Shown here piece by piece: positions 1 to 7,669 of a DNA stretch of 37,222 nt (positions are counted from its first letter, which is position 1; every line of letters begins with the position of its first letter). The stretch covers positions 1-37,222 of the forward strand of contig JAGCCX010000011.1 of the NCBI GenBank assembly GCA_017651465.1. Reading direction: 5' to 3'. Under the pieces are notes generated by a model. The model made no database searches. It had not been told where the DNA came from and saw only the letters and a program-made list of their open reading frames with translations. This DNA is from Bacteroidales bacterium. GTDB lineage: Bacteria > Bacteroidota > Bacteroidia > Bacteroidales > UBA932. The translations under genes and the position numbers were made by a program.

Positions 1-63
1 CCGGGATCTGTCGTCCCGCATACTCACCCTGCCCCTGTATCCGGGTATCTGCAGGGAGGATAT

Positions 64-966
64 TTACCGGGTCTGCGGTTTGGTGCGGGGGATTACTACG
101 ATGTAGGTGCGCTGCTCTTTGTTGACCAGTTTGTTGTCGCGCAGCCACAGGTTGGCCCGCTTGAGGTCGGCGTAGCTGATTGAGTATTGATTGGCAAATT
201 CTACCAGGCTCTCGATGCTTCCTGATACTGTAACTGTGTGCAGAGGTTCGACATAGGAGTACTTCTCCTTGATGTCGTATCCGAAGGCTTTTGGGTTGGC
301 GAACAGCATTTTGGCCGCCAATATTCTGTAGATATAGCGCGTGGTCTCTTCGGGGAGCCACAAATCTTCAAATGCTTCCTGCTGCTGGTCGGCGATGCGG
401 GAGCTGACTCCGCCCATTCCGCAGTTGTAGCTGGCGGCTACGTTGTACCAATTTTTGAATTTGGCGTAGGCTCTCTTTATGTACTGGCAGGCGGCTTCGG
501 TCTCCTTGGCATCGTTGAAGCGCTCGTCCACCTCGCCGTTCACCATCATCCCGTAGTCGCGTGCCGTTGCCTTGGTGAACTGCCACAGTCCGGCGGCTCC
601 GCTCACGGACACGGCCTTGGGATCGAGGTTGCTCTCGATGACGCAAAGATACTTGAAGTCGTCGGGTATTCCTGCGGCCTTGAGGGCTTTTTCGATCATG
701 GGGAAGTAGCGTCCGGAGCGCTTGATCATAAGGGTGGTGGTGGAGTGCATAAAGGTGAAGGACATTAGTTCCCTGTCCATCCGTTCGTACTTTTCGGGGG
801 TGTCGAACCATAGGGTGTCGCCGCAGAAGACTGCGTATGCGGGTACCGGGGGCGGGGAGGGGTGCAGTTCGTCGGAGGGTGGTGCATACAGGCCCTGGGC
901 GCTGCATGGTGCTGCTATAGCTCCAATGCATGCAATGGCTGTCAGTAGTAGAAGTCGCTTAATCAT
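64..966 (-). CDS. Secreted lytic murein transglycosylase (SLT family, MltD-like)
   Basis: The 300-residue product has an N-terminal signal peptide (about 1-24, ending near CSAQ) and a soluble lytic transglycosylase domain at about 85-215. The motif ESNLDPKAVS with putative catalytic Glu111 is followed by AAGLWQFT and by the SYNCGMGG block near 180-187, the usual SLT layout. Enzymes of this family cleave the MurNAc-GlcNAc bond of peptidoglycan with formation of 1,6-anhydro-MurNAc in the periplasm. Residues about 243-293 look like one degenerate LysM-type wall-binding repeat, fewer than in E. coli MltD. The start is the only Met before the signal peptide. It is transcribed in the same direction as mnmA, but the 154-nt gap before it holds a repeat element, so it may be a separate unit. 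Confidence 0.88.
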   Translation of the reverse strand: MIKRLLLLTAIACIGAIAAPCSAQGLYAPPSDELHPSPPPVPAYAVFCGDTLWFDTPEKYERMDRELMSFTFMHSTTTLMIKRSGRYFPMIEKALKAAGIPDDFKYLCVIESNLDPKAVSVSGAAGLWQFTKATARDYGMMVNGEVDERFNDAKETEAACQYIKRAYAKFKNWYNVAASYNCGMGGVSSRIADQQQEAFEDLWLPEETTRYIYRILAAKMLFANPKAFGYDIKEKYSYVEPLHTVTVSGSIESLVEFANQYSISYADLKRANLWLRDNKLVNKEQRTYIVVIPRTKPQTR

Positions 967-994
967 TGTTCTAAATATTGTTTCAGCGTAGTGC

Positions 995-1100
995 CAACGG
1001 ATTGCAGACTACGGCCTTCGGCCTATCCCTCCCGCTTCGCTTTGCTCGCGGGCCCCTCCCACTCACGGCTGCGTGGGCGCAGACGGTCTGCAACCCGTTG
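995..1100. repeat. Intergenic structured repeat element, copy 1
   Basis: The ends are inverted: 995-1009 and 1086-1100 are complementary at 14 of 15 positions (CAACGG-R-TTGCAGAC). Inside are a GGCC-TTC-GGCC hairpin and the blocks ATCCCTCCC (1025-1033) and GGGCCCCTCCC (1050-1060). The ends of these blocks, with the bases between them, form a CCCGC/GCGGG stem. The same two blocks in the same order occur at 9348-9378 around a different stem. It lies between the mnmA stop and the transglycosylase start and could act as a structured RNA, terminator or small non-autonomous mobile element. No open frame of interest lies in it. Confidence 0.6.
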
Positions 1101-1120
1101 TCGCTCCGCTGGTCATTTAG

Positions 1121-2428
1121 TTACTGTTCTATTACTCCGCTGCCGAGGAGCTCCGGGGCGTCGTAGGGGTCCGATTCGTCGCGCAGGGCATAAAAAGCGG
1201 CAAACTGCCCGGGCGTGATGCTCCGCTGCGCCTGGTCGAAAACCACATAGAGCCCCCCATCCCTCATCAGGAGCGTAGCGTCCTGCAGTTCCTGGCGGTA
1301 GCGTATCCTCACCCGGCACTTCAAAACTCCGCCCACGGGGAGCGCTAGGGCGGGACGGATCCAGTGAATCTCGTCCGGAGCGATACGCAACACCCTGCGC
1401 CACAGGCCCTTATGTTCTTCTCCCTCGCCCACGTAGATACGGTTCGCATCTATATCGGTGGCAAGGACGAAGAGGGGCTTTGCGTGCCCTCCGATGGACA
1501 GCCCCTTGCGCTGGCCGAGGGTATAGAACTGAGCACCCTCGTGGCGCCCTATAATCTTCCCGTAGGGATTGTCTTTGTAGCGGGTCTTCTTGATATGGTG
1601 CTTGCCGGAGCGGTAAGTTTCGGTCTGGAAGACGAGCGAAGAATAGTCAAGCGGCTTTGACAACTCTTCCAGCTCCTTGTCGGAGAGAAGGGCAGGGTCG
1701 GCGTTGGCACTCAGCAGAGCATTGTCCTCGCGGTATTTTTGAGACTCGGAGTACCAGGCGTCGAAGACCTCCACCACATCCCCCTCCTCACTCTTTAGTT
1801 TCTGCTGCAGGAAGACCGGCAGGTCAACCTTGCCCACGAAACAGATGCCTTGCGAGTCTTTTTTGTCCGCCGAGGGCAGGTCGGCCTCCACGGCGAGCGC
1901 CCTCACTTGGCTCTTGAGCATACCGCCTATGGGGAAGAGTGCCCGGGAGAGCTGCTCCTGACTGAGCTGGCAGAGGAAGTAGCTCTGGTCTTTGCCGGGG
2001 TCTATGCCTTCCAGCAGCTTCCAGCTTCCGTCCGGAGCCTGTTCCTTACGGCAATAGTGACCCGTGGCCACCATATCCGCTCCCAGAGCGAGGGCCTTGT
2101 GGAGGAAAGCGTCGAACTTGATCTCGCGGTTGCAGAGCACGTCGGGATTGGGCGTACGGCCGCGGGAGTACTCGTCGAACATATAGTCCACCACTCTCTG
2201 CCGGTATTCGCCGGAAAGATCCACGAAGTAGAAGGGGATACCAATCTTGCGGGCCACCAGTTCGGCCACGAACTTGTCTTCTTCCCACTCGCAGTCGCCG
2301 TGCAGGGTGCCCTCGGTGTCGTGCCAGTTCTGCATAAACATCCCAAAAACATCGTAGCCCTGTGCTTTGAGCAACAGGGCCGCGACGCTGGAGTCAACGC
2401 CTCCGGATAGTCCTACGCAAACTTTCAT
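1121..2428 (-). CDS. mnmA: tRNA-specific 2-thiouridylase MnmA
   Basis: MnmA thiolates U34 in the wobble position of tRNA-Lys, -Glu and -Gln using ATP and relayed persulfide sulfur in the cytoplasm. The PP-loop SGGVDSS is at residues 8-14. The two family cysteines are in PNPDVLCN (about Cys99) and GICFVGK (about Cys196), and the YTLGQRKGL block is near 302. I start at the Met of MKVCVGLSGG, because it overlaps the upstream stop as ATGA. An in-frame ATG 21 nt further upstream exists but lies inside the preceding gene. At 435 residues it is longer than the roughly 360 usual; the extra length is a charged insert at about 215-285. It is the last gene of the DUF4290-ftsK-lolA-mnmA overlapping run. 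Confidence 0.95.
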   Translation of the reverse strand: MKVCVGLSGGVDSSVAALLLKAQGYDVFGMFMQNWHDTEGTLHGDCEWEEDKFVAELVARKIGIPFYFVDLSGEYRQRVVDYMFDEYSRGRTPNPDVLCNREIKFDAFLHKALALGADMVATGHYCRKEQAPDGSWKLLEGIDPGKDQSYFLCQLSQEQLSRALFPIGGMLKSQVRALAVEADLPSADKKDSQGICFVGKVDLPVFLQQKLKSEEGDVVEVFDAWYSESQKYREDNALLSANADPALLSDKELEELSKPLDYSSLVFQTETYRSGKHHIKKTRYKDNPYGKIIGRHEGAQFYTLGQRKGLSIGGHAKPLFVLATDIDANRIYVGEGEEHKGLWRRVLRIAPDEIHWIRPALALPVGGVLKCRVRIRYRQELQDATLLMRDGGLYVVFDQAQRSITPGQFAAFYALRDESDPYDAPELLGSGVIEQ

Positions 2429-2937
2429 CTCAGGTCGGTAATTACCCACGAAGAATCCAGCGAACTGGTATTGAATGTAAATTCGGAGTTGTTCCCAAGG
2501 GGAGCTGATGCCTTGATTGACGTGAGTACGAAGGTGGCGCCCTTGGCGGGACCCTCACCCGTGTACTTGCCGCTGGCAGTGGCATCGCCCACAATGAGCT
2601 TGGTTACGCTCCCGAGCAGTTTTTCGGGTGAGAGGAGCATATCTTCTTCCTCGCCGGGGGCCTCGATGTACACCTCTTTGGCTGCATTGTCAACCGTCCA
2701 GCGGACCTTCCCGTTGCACCAGATCTCGGCACCGTTGTCGTTGAAAATGTAGCAATTACCCTCGATGAGGGCTGTGCCGTTGTGCTTTACGGACACTTTG
2801 TCGGCGGTGGTGAGGCTGAAGTCGAACGATACCCGCTTGCCCTCGATCTTCTTGAGAAGGGCCTGGGCGGATGTGCCCTGCGCCGCCGCCCCCAGGCTGG
2901 CGGCCGCGAGCAAAACTATGAGTGCGAACCGTTTCAT
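2425..2937 (-). CDS. LolA-like outer-membrane lipoprotein carrier
   Basis: The 170-residue exported protein has a clear signal peptide (about 1-19, ending AAAQ). The body matches the LolA-like family of Bacteroidota: alternating beta strands such as VSFDFSLTTADK, GNCYIFNDNGAEIWCNGK, and VRWTVDNAAKEVYIEAPGEEEDMLLSPEKLL. LolA-type carriers ferry lipoproteins across the periplasm from the inner membrane to the outer membrane. Its position directly after ftsK is common in this phylum. Both ends overlap neighbours by ATGA (ftsK stop upstream, mnmA start downstream), so translation is probably coupled. Family assignment rests on fold-like pattern and context rather than on a catalytic motif. Confidence 0.75.
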   Translation of the reverse strand: MKRFALIVLLAAASLGAAAQGTSAQALLKKIEGKRVSFDFSLTTADKVSVKHNGTALIEGNCYIFNDNGAEIWCNGKVRWTVDNAAKEVYIEAPGEEEDMLLSPEKLLGSVTKLIVGDATASGKYTGEGPAKGATFVLTSIKASAPLGNNSEFTFNTSSLDSSWVITDLR

Positions 2938-5318
2938 TTTACAAAAGCGTCAAGCAGGCTCTGGAGACTGTTCAGGTCGGGGATAAGAACCTGACGGGGC
3001 TTGGCTCCGTCCTGCGGTCCCACCACTCCGGCGGCCTCCAGTTGTCCCATTACTCTTGCAGCCTTCGCAAATCCCATACCGAGACGGGTCTGAAGATAAG
3101 AAGTTGATGCTTTTTGTGTAGTTACCACCAGTTCGGCAGCCTCGCGGAAGCGCTCGTCCACGTCGGACATATCGGTTCCGCCGCCACCGCCTTCACCCTC
3201 GGCGTCTTCGGCGCTCGGAAGGTAATAAGGCGTATTGTAGCTCTTGGCGTAGCCCTGCTGGTCGCTGATGTAGGAGGTGATTTCCTCAATCTCGTCGCCG
3301 CTCACAAAGCCGCACTGGATACGCTCGGTATCGATGCCGGCCGAGAAGAGCATATCGCCCTTGCCTATGAGTTTCTCGGCCCCGGGAGCGTCCAGGATGG
3401 TCATCGAGTCAATCCTGGAGGCAACCCTGAACGCAATGCGCATAGGGAAGTTGCTCTTGATAAGGCCGGATATCACGTCCACCGAAGGCCTCTGGGTGGC
3501 AAGTATCACGTGGATGCCCGCCGCACGGCCTTTCTGTGCCAGGCGGATGATGGAGCCGGTGATGCTGCGCCCTGCTGCCTTGGCCTCGGGGCCTCCGCCG
3601 CTGGTCATCGTGAGGTCGGCGTATTCGTCCACCACCACTACCAGATACGGGAGGAAGCGATGCCCCTGGTCGCTGCGCAGATGGTGCTGGCGGAACTTGT
3701 CGTTGTACAGGGTGATCTTGTTCACGCCGGCCTTGGACAGCAGCTCGTAACGCTCGTCCATCTCGATGCACACCGAGCGCAGGATCTTTTCGGCGTCCTT
3801 GGGCTTCTTGACTATGGCGGCGCTCATCTCCTCCTCTTCCGACACCGCGTCGGGCATAACTGCCAGATAGTGGTGCAGCAGTTTGGCGTATGAGGAGAAC
3901 TCGACCATCTTGGGGTCGATGAACACGAACTTGAGTTCCGAGGGATGGCGGCTGTACAGCAGCGAGCTCACTATCACGTTGAGGCCCACCGATTTACCCT
4001 GTTTGGTAGCACCCGCTATGAGCAGGTGGGGAGCGTCGGCCAGGTCGAACACCTTGACCTTCTGGGTGATGGTGTAGCCTATGGCCACCGGAAGCTCGGC
4101 CTTGCTGTTGCGGAAGGCGTCGTCGTTCAGCAGTGCCTTGAGGGGCACGATCGATGCAAAATCGTTGGCTACCTCTATGCCCACCGAATCTTCCAGGGTA
4201 ATGACGCGTACGCCCTTGGCCCTGAGCGACATAGCAATATCTTCCTGGAGTTTCTTGATGTCGGAAATCTTGACTCCCGGAGCGGGGTACACCTTGTAGA
4301 GGGTGACCGTAGGACCTACAATGGCCGTTACGTCGTTGACCTGTATCTTGTAATTGGCGAGGGCTGCGCGTATCTTGTTGCGGTTGCGCACCAGCTCCTC
4401 GGTAGAAACATCGTGGTGATTGCTGTCGTGAGACTCAAGCAGCTCGAGCGAGGGCGGAAAGTTGAACTTGGGCAGCCCGTCCGGCGGGTCGAGACGGTTG
4501 TTTATGGGCTTGAGCTCCTTTTTGATGTCGGTGTCAAGCCCCTCGCCGTAATCGGCGGTAATGGGATCGTCCTCAGAGGGTTGAGGGTCTTTAGGCGCCT
4601 GCGGCTTTTCCGCCTTAGTTTGTTTAGGCGACTGCATTACGGGGGCGCTGACTACGGGGCCGCTAACCGGCTCGGCGGCGGGATCGGTCACCGGCTTGGG
4701 ACGGGGGCGGCGGGGAGAAGGAAGTTCGATCTCGATGTCGTCTCCGCCCTTGTTCTTGTTCCACAGTCCGGACAGCCAGCTGTTGAAGCGGCTCGAGAAG
4801 AAGAACAGCCAGAGCACGATCAGCAGCAGAATGACAATAGCAGTGATGTACGGCCCGAGCACACGGAAAGAAAAGCCCGTGAGGGCAGCTCCGCAGGCTC
4901 CTCCGAGCCCTCCGCCGAAGGCGTTGTCGAGGCCGGCCACGTTGCTGACGAAGGCAAGCAGCAGCGATGCTACAAAGGCACCCGAGAGGGTGAGCAGCAG
5001 GGTTTTGGCAAAAGAGGCTATCCAGCGTCCGGTCAGCAGCCGCACCGCAATTACCACCAGTATAACCAGCAGGGCAAAGCTCCCGAGCCCCAGGAAATCG
5101 CATACGAAGAACTTGCCGGTCTTATATCCCAGGGTGCCGGCGGCGTTGGACACCGTCTCGCCCGGGACGAAACTCATATCCTGCTTCCAGTGGAACAGGT
5201 ACGATACGGTAGAAATCAGAATGAACAGAGCCGCGGCCGCCACTATCAAGCCAAGTATCTTGACGGCGGAAGCGCGCTGGTTCTCGTCCCAGTTGCGTAT
5301 GAACGAGGGAGCTTTCAT
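2934..5318 (-). CDS. ftsK: DNA translocase FtsK/SpoIIIE family
   Basis: The 794-residue septal DNA pump moves chromosome termini apart and supports XerCD dimer resolution at division. Four membrane segments lie at about 22-42, 75-97, 105-128 and 155-176. A proline/charge-rich linker follows (about 195-275). The motor has Walker A GATKQGKS (about 436-443) and Walker B VVVVDEYAD (about 560-568). A winged-helix gamma domain at about 718-790 would read KOPS-like DNA sites. The linker is short compared with E. coli FtsK, as is usual in Bacteroidota. The ATG overlaps the DUF4290 stop by one base (TAATG) and its stop overlaps the lolA-like start. Confidence 0.96.
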   Translation of the reverse strand: MKAPSFIRNWDENQRASAVKILGLIVAAAALFILISTVSYLFHWKQDMSFVPGETVSNAAGTLGYKTGKFFVCDFLGLGSFALLVILVVIAVRLLTGRWIASFAKTLLLTLSGAFVASLLLAFVSNVAGLDNAFGGGLGGACGAALTGFSFRVLGPYITAIVILLLIVLWLFFFSSRFNSWLSGLWNKNKGGDDIEIELPSPRRPRPKPVTDPAAEPVSGPVVSAPVMQSPKQTKAEKPQAPKDPQPSEDDPITADYGEGLDTDIKKELKPINNRLDPPDGLPKFNFPPSLELLESHDSNHHDVSTEELVRNRNKIRAALANYKIQVNDVTAIVGPTVTLYKVYPAPGVKISDIKKLQEDIAMSLRAKGVRVITLEDSVGIEVANDFASIVPLKALLNDDAFRNSKAELPVAIGYTITQKVKVFDLADAPHLLIAGATKQGKSVGLNVIVSSLLYSRHPSELKFVFIDPKMVEFSSYAKLLHHYLAVMPDAVSEEEEMSAAIVKKPKDAEKILRSVCIEMDERYELLSKAGVNKITLYNDKFRQHHLRSDQGHRFLPYLVVVVDEYADLTMTSGGGPEAKAAGRSITGSIIRLAQKGRAAGIHVILATQRPSVDVISGLIKSNFPMRIAFRVASRIDSMTILDAPGAEKLIGKGDMLFSAGIDTERIQCGFVSGDEIEEITSYISDQQGYAKSYNTPYYLPSAEDAEGEGGGGGTDMSDVDERFREAAELVVTTQKASTSYLQTRLGMGFAKAARVMGQLEAAGVVGPQDGAKPRQVLIPDLNSLQSLLDAFVK

Positions 5319-5980
5319 TATTTCCTCTTGCCTTTTTTACGGAACCCGCGGTTCTTGCCGCCGCCCTGGCCCACGTTGATGTTGAGCCCGGGACGGTTGA
5401 ACTGGGTGTCCTGGTTGATTTGGTTAAGCTTTATGCCTTCGGGGACCTTGAGGCGGTAGTCCGAGAGCTTTTCGATGTCTTTGAAGATGGTCTCGTCCGA
5501 CACGCTGTCTTTGTTCCAGATGAGGTATTGCTGGCGCATATAAATGGCCAGCGAACGTATCATTTCGGTTTTTATTTCGCTGTCGGGCTCCTCGCACAGG
5601 AGGCAGATTATCTTCTCGATGTTGCGCCCGTAGTGGGTGGCCTTGATCTTCTCGCCCTTCATAGGGATGGGCACGGGCCGGGTTTTCATTTCTTCCTCCA
5701 CGGGGGCGGGGTAGGGGGAGTCCACGTCCAGGTCGTATCCGGCAATCATATACAGATGGTCCCAGAGCTTGTGGTCGTAGTTGTCGAGGCTCCTCACCTG
5801 GGGATTGAGGATCTCCATTACCTTGATGATGGCCCTGGCCTGCCGGGTGCGCTTTTCGCGGTCGGTGATGCATTTCATCAGTTCGACCATTTTGAGCACG
5901 TTGCGCCCGTATTCGGGCATATCGAGCTTCTCCCGCTCCGTATTGTAATCCAGCCCGATGTTATTTATGCTTTGCTCCAT
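5318..5980 (-). CDS. DUF4290 domain protein
   Basis: The 220-residue soluble protein has the signature of the Bacteroidota-specific DUF4290 family: DYNTEREKLDMPEYGRNVLKMVELM near the start, then HYGRNIEKIICLL and MRQQYLIWNKD. Its function is not known. The C terminus is basic and Gly/Arg/Lys-rich (GGGKNRGFRKKGKRK), which suggests nucleic-acid contact. I chose the Met at 5980 rather than the in-frame Met at 6007. A minus-strand -7 box TATATTTG at 6012-6005 would sit over the upstream ATG, and family members start just before the YNTER block. It is first gene of the ftsK operon. Confidence 0.85.
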   Translation of the reverse strand: MEQSINNIGLDYNTEREKLDMPEYGRNVLKMVELMKCITDREKRTRQARAIIKVMEILNPQVRSLDNYDHKLWDHLYMIAGYDLDVDSPYPAPVEEEMKTRPVPIPMKGEKIKATHYGRNIEKIICLLCEEPDSEIKTEMIRSLAIYMRQQYLIWNKDSVSDETIFKDIEKLSDYRLKVPEGIKLNQINQDTQFNRPGLNINVGQGGGKNRGFRKKGKRK

Positions 5981-6004
5981 AGTATGTTCAAATATGTCAG
6001 ATAG

Positions 6005-6031
6005 CAAATATAATACTTTTTTTTATCTTTG
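6005..6031. promoter_or_regulatory. Divergent Bacteroidota-type -7 boxes
   Basis: On the minus strand 6012-6005 reads TATATTTG, placed to start the DUF4290-ftsK operon. On the plus strand 6024-6031 reads TATCTTTG, placed to start the kinase-protease-PqqD-ABC operon 25 nt before its ATG. Both match TAnnTTTG, the -7 element of the main Bacteroidota sigma factor. I see no convincing -33 TTTG at the expected spacing for either. Confidence 0.5.
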
Positions 6032-6055
6032 TAAGCCCAAATATTAGTTGATACT

Positions 6056-6946
6056 ATGACCAAACACTATAAAGTGGCGGGGCATCTGTTCTCGCTCTCC
6101 GCTCCCGAATCCTGTACCCTTTGGCCCAGGCTCTCGCAGTATGAGCCCTTCGAGGTGCCCGAGGGCAGCGGAGAGCCGCTCTTCAGCCTCGAGCTGGTAA
6201 AAGATATGTACGAGCCCCAGGCGGAGAGGGAACTTGTGTACGATGCTCCCACCGAGGAGGGCGAGACGGTTATAAAGCTCTATCACAACGCCGCCGGAGG
6301 CTGGGATTTCGATATGGCTCCGGACAAGGATTTGCCTTTCCACTCGCATATGCGCAGCAATGAGGACTTCAGCAGCGCGGTGCTTATGCTCGACAACCGC
6401 AAAGTATCCGAGGCGCTGTTCGGCATCAACAACTCGCTGATGCTCCTCTTCGCCTTCCGCACGGCGCCGCTCGATACCCTTGAGATGCACGCCTCTATGG
6501 TGGGCAACTCCGGCAAGGCCTTCCTCTTCCTGGCGCGCAGCGGTACGGGAAAAAGTACTCACAGCAGCCTATGGCTGGAGCACGTCCCCGGCACGGAGCT
6601 TATGAACGACGACAATCCCATAGTGCGGGTGTGGCCCGACGGCAGCATCATAGCTTACGGGTCTCCGTGGAGCGGAAAAACCCCGTGCTACCGCAATATC
6701 GAAGCCCCTGTGGGCGCATTTGTGCGTATCCGCCGCTGCTCCGAAAACAAGATAACCCCGCTCGGGCTGCTGGAATCGTACGCCCTGCTCTACTCGTCCA
6801 GTTCGGGCTTCAAGGCCGACAAGGCCATTGCCGACGGACTGCACTCCACCCTCGAAAGAATAGTTACCACCACACCTTGCTACGTGCTTGACTGCCGTCC
6901 CGACGAAGAAGCGGCCAGGGTGTGTTCAGCCGAAGTCCTGAAATGA
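6056..6946 (+). CDS. HPr-kinase/PEPCK-superfamily serine kinase-like protein
   Basis: The 296-residue protein carries an HprK/PEPCK-fold P-loop: HASMV (about 145-149), then FLARSGTGKSTHSSLW (about 158-173), NDDNPIV (about 184-190) and YGSPWSGKT (about 201-209). In HPr kinases and the HprK-like tailoring kinases of some lasso-peptide clusters these are the ATP site, metal site and closing loop. The N-terminal 140 residues are not the HprK N domain and may bind a substrate. It is first of four tightly coupled genes, the others being a serine protease, a PqqD-like protein and an ABC exporter. I infer that it phosphorylates a peptide or a Ser/Thr in a partner. True HPr phosphorylation is unlikely given this context. 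Confidence 0.75.
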   Translation: MTKHYKVAGHLFSLSAPESCTLWPRLSQYEPFEVPEGSGEPLFSLELVKDMYEPQAERELVYDAPTEEGETVIKLYHNAAGGWDFDMAPDKDLPFHSHMRSNEDFSSAVLMLDNRKVSEALFGINNSLMLLFAFRTAPLDTLEMHASMVGNSGKAFLFLARSGTGKSTHSSLWLEHVPGTELMNDDNPIVRVWPDGSIIAYGSPWSGKTPCYRNIEAPVGAFVRIRRCSENKITPLGLLESYALLYSSSSGFKADKAIADGLHSTLERIVTTTPCYVLDCRPDEEAARVCSAEVLK

Positions 6947-7401
6947 AGACGAGCAAGGTAGTGCTGCCCAATGCAGTGATGCTGGGCGAGGTTTCGAGGT
7001 TCCTGGGTGAGGGCAAGTCGGTGATTATCGCCACCAAGGGCTCAAGTATGTCGCCCTTCATCAGGGGAGAGCGCGACAGCGTGGAGCTGCTCAAGATGCC
7101 CGATGTGGCAGTGGGAGACATAGTGCTCTGCCAGCTGACTCCCGGGCACTACGTGCTTCACCGCGTGAACGCCATTGCGGGAGAGAGGCTTCGCCTGAAG
7201 GGAGACGGCAACCTTGACGCTACCGAATTATGCACCAAGGCCGATGTTTGCGGCACGGTGACCGCCATACTCCGCAAAGGCGAGAAGCGCATCGACTGCA
7301 CCACCCCGTGCTTCAAGCGCAGGAGCCGGATTTGGGTAGGCGCACCGAGGATTATAAGGCGCTATGCATTAGGAATTTACAGAAGAATTAAGATATTATG
7401 A
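6943..7401 (+). CDS. S24/S26-type serine protease (SipW/Sec11-like, soluble)
   Basis: The 152-residue protein starts at the ATG overlapping the kinase stop (ATGA). The motif GSSMSPF gives nucleophile Ser35. GDIVLCQL follows, then YVLHRV with His73 where bacterial LepB-type enzymes have Lys, and GDGNLD with Asp88/Asp92. This Ser-His-Asp order is that of the SipW/Sec11 (S26B) signal peptidases rather than of LepB. No membrane segment is obvious, unlike typical signal peptidases; the C terminus is Arg-rich (KRRSRIW, RIIRRYALGIYRRIK). I infer a cytoplasmic or peripheral processing protease for the same pathway as its neighbours, possibly removing a leader peptide. An in-frame ATG at 6922 was rejected as it lies inside the kinase gene. 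Confidence 0.72.
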   Translation: MKTSKVVLPNAVMLGEVSRFLGEGKSVIIATKGSSMSPFIRGERDSVELLKMPDVAVGDIVLCQLTPGHYVLHRVNAIAGERLRLKGDGNLDATELCTKADVCGTVTAILRKGEKRIDCTTPCFKRRSRIWVGAPRIIRRYALGIYRRIKIL

Positions 7402-7667
7402 AAACAGTACCTGGTTTTACCCTCCGTCCGCTCGGAAAAGAGTTTATCATTACAGCCGAGAGCATCCAGAAGATCAATTTCAACAAGATGATCTCGCTCA
7501 ATGAGTCGGCGGCTTTTCTGTGGAAAGAAGTTGACGGAAAGGAGTTTACCCCCGAAGATCTGGCCGACCTGCTGGTAGGCCGTTACGAGGTTGACCGCGA
7601 GACCGCTCTCAAAGATTCGGAGGCTATTGCCGCCAAATGGATTGAAGCCGGAATAGTTACTGAGTAG
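7398..7667 (+). CDS. PqqD-like protein (RiPP recognition element fold)
   Basis: The 89-residue protein has the PqqD pattern. N-terminal strands are followed by the block KMISLNESAAFLWKEVDG, then the helices EFTPEDLADLLVGRY and DRETALKDSEAIAAKWIEAGIV. PqqD and related RRE domains bind the leader of a precursor peptide and present it to modifying enzymes. The start overlaps the protease stop by ATGA and the stop is 2 nt from the exporter ATG, so all four proteins are probably made together. No PQQ biosynthesis, radical SAM or lasso cyclase gene is in the window, so the cognate peptide is unknown. Confidence 0.82.
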   Translation: MKTVPGFTLRPLGKEFIITAESIQKINFNKMISLNESAAFLWKEVDGKEFTPEDLADLLVGRYEVDRETALKDSEAIAAKWIEAGIVTE

Positions 7668-7669
7668 TA

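Noticed and set aside
1-63. Possible start of another minus-strand gene at 21 (MRDDRSR...) or other feature at the window edge
   Set aside because: Only seven codons are visible, with no family information; not enough to call a gene.
3945-5459. Long open frame (504 codons) on the plus strand opposite ftsK
   Set aside because: It is antisense to an unmistakable FtsK reading frame, has no family motif and is explained by G+C-rich codon bias.
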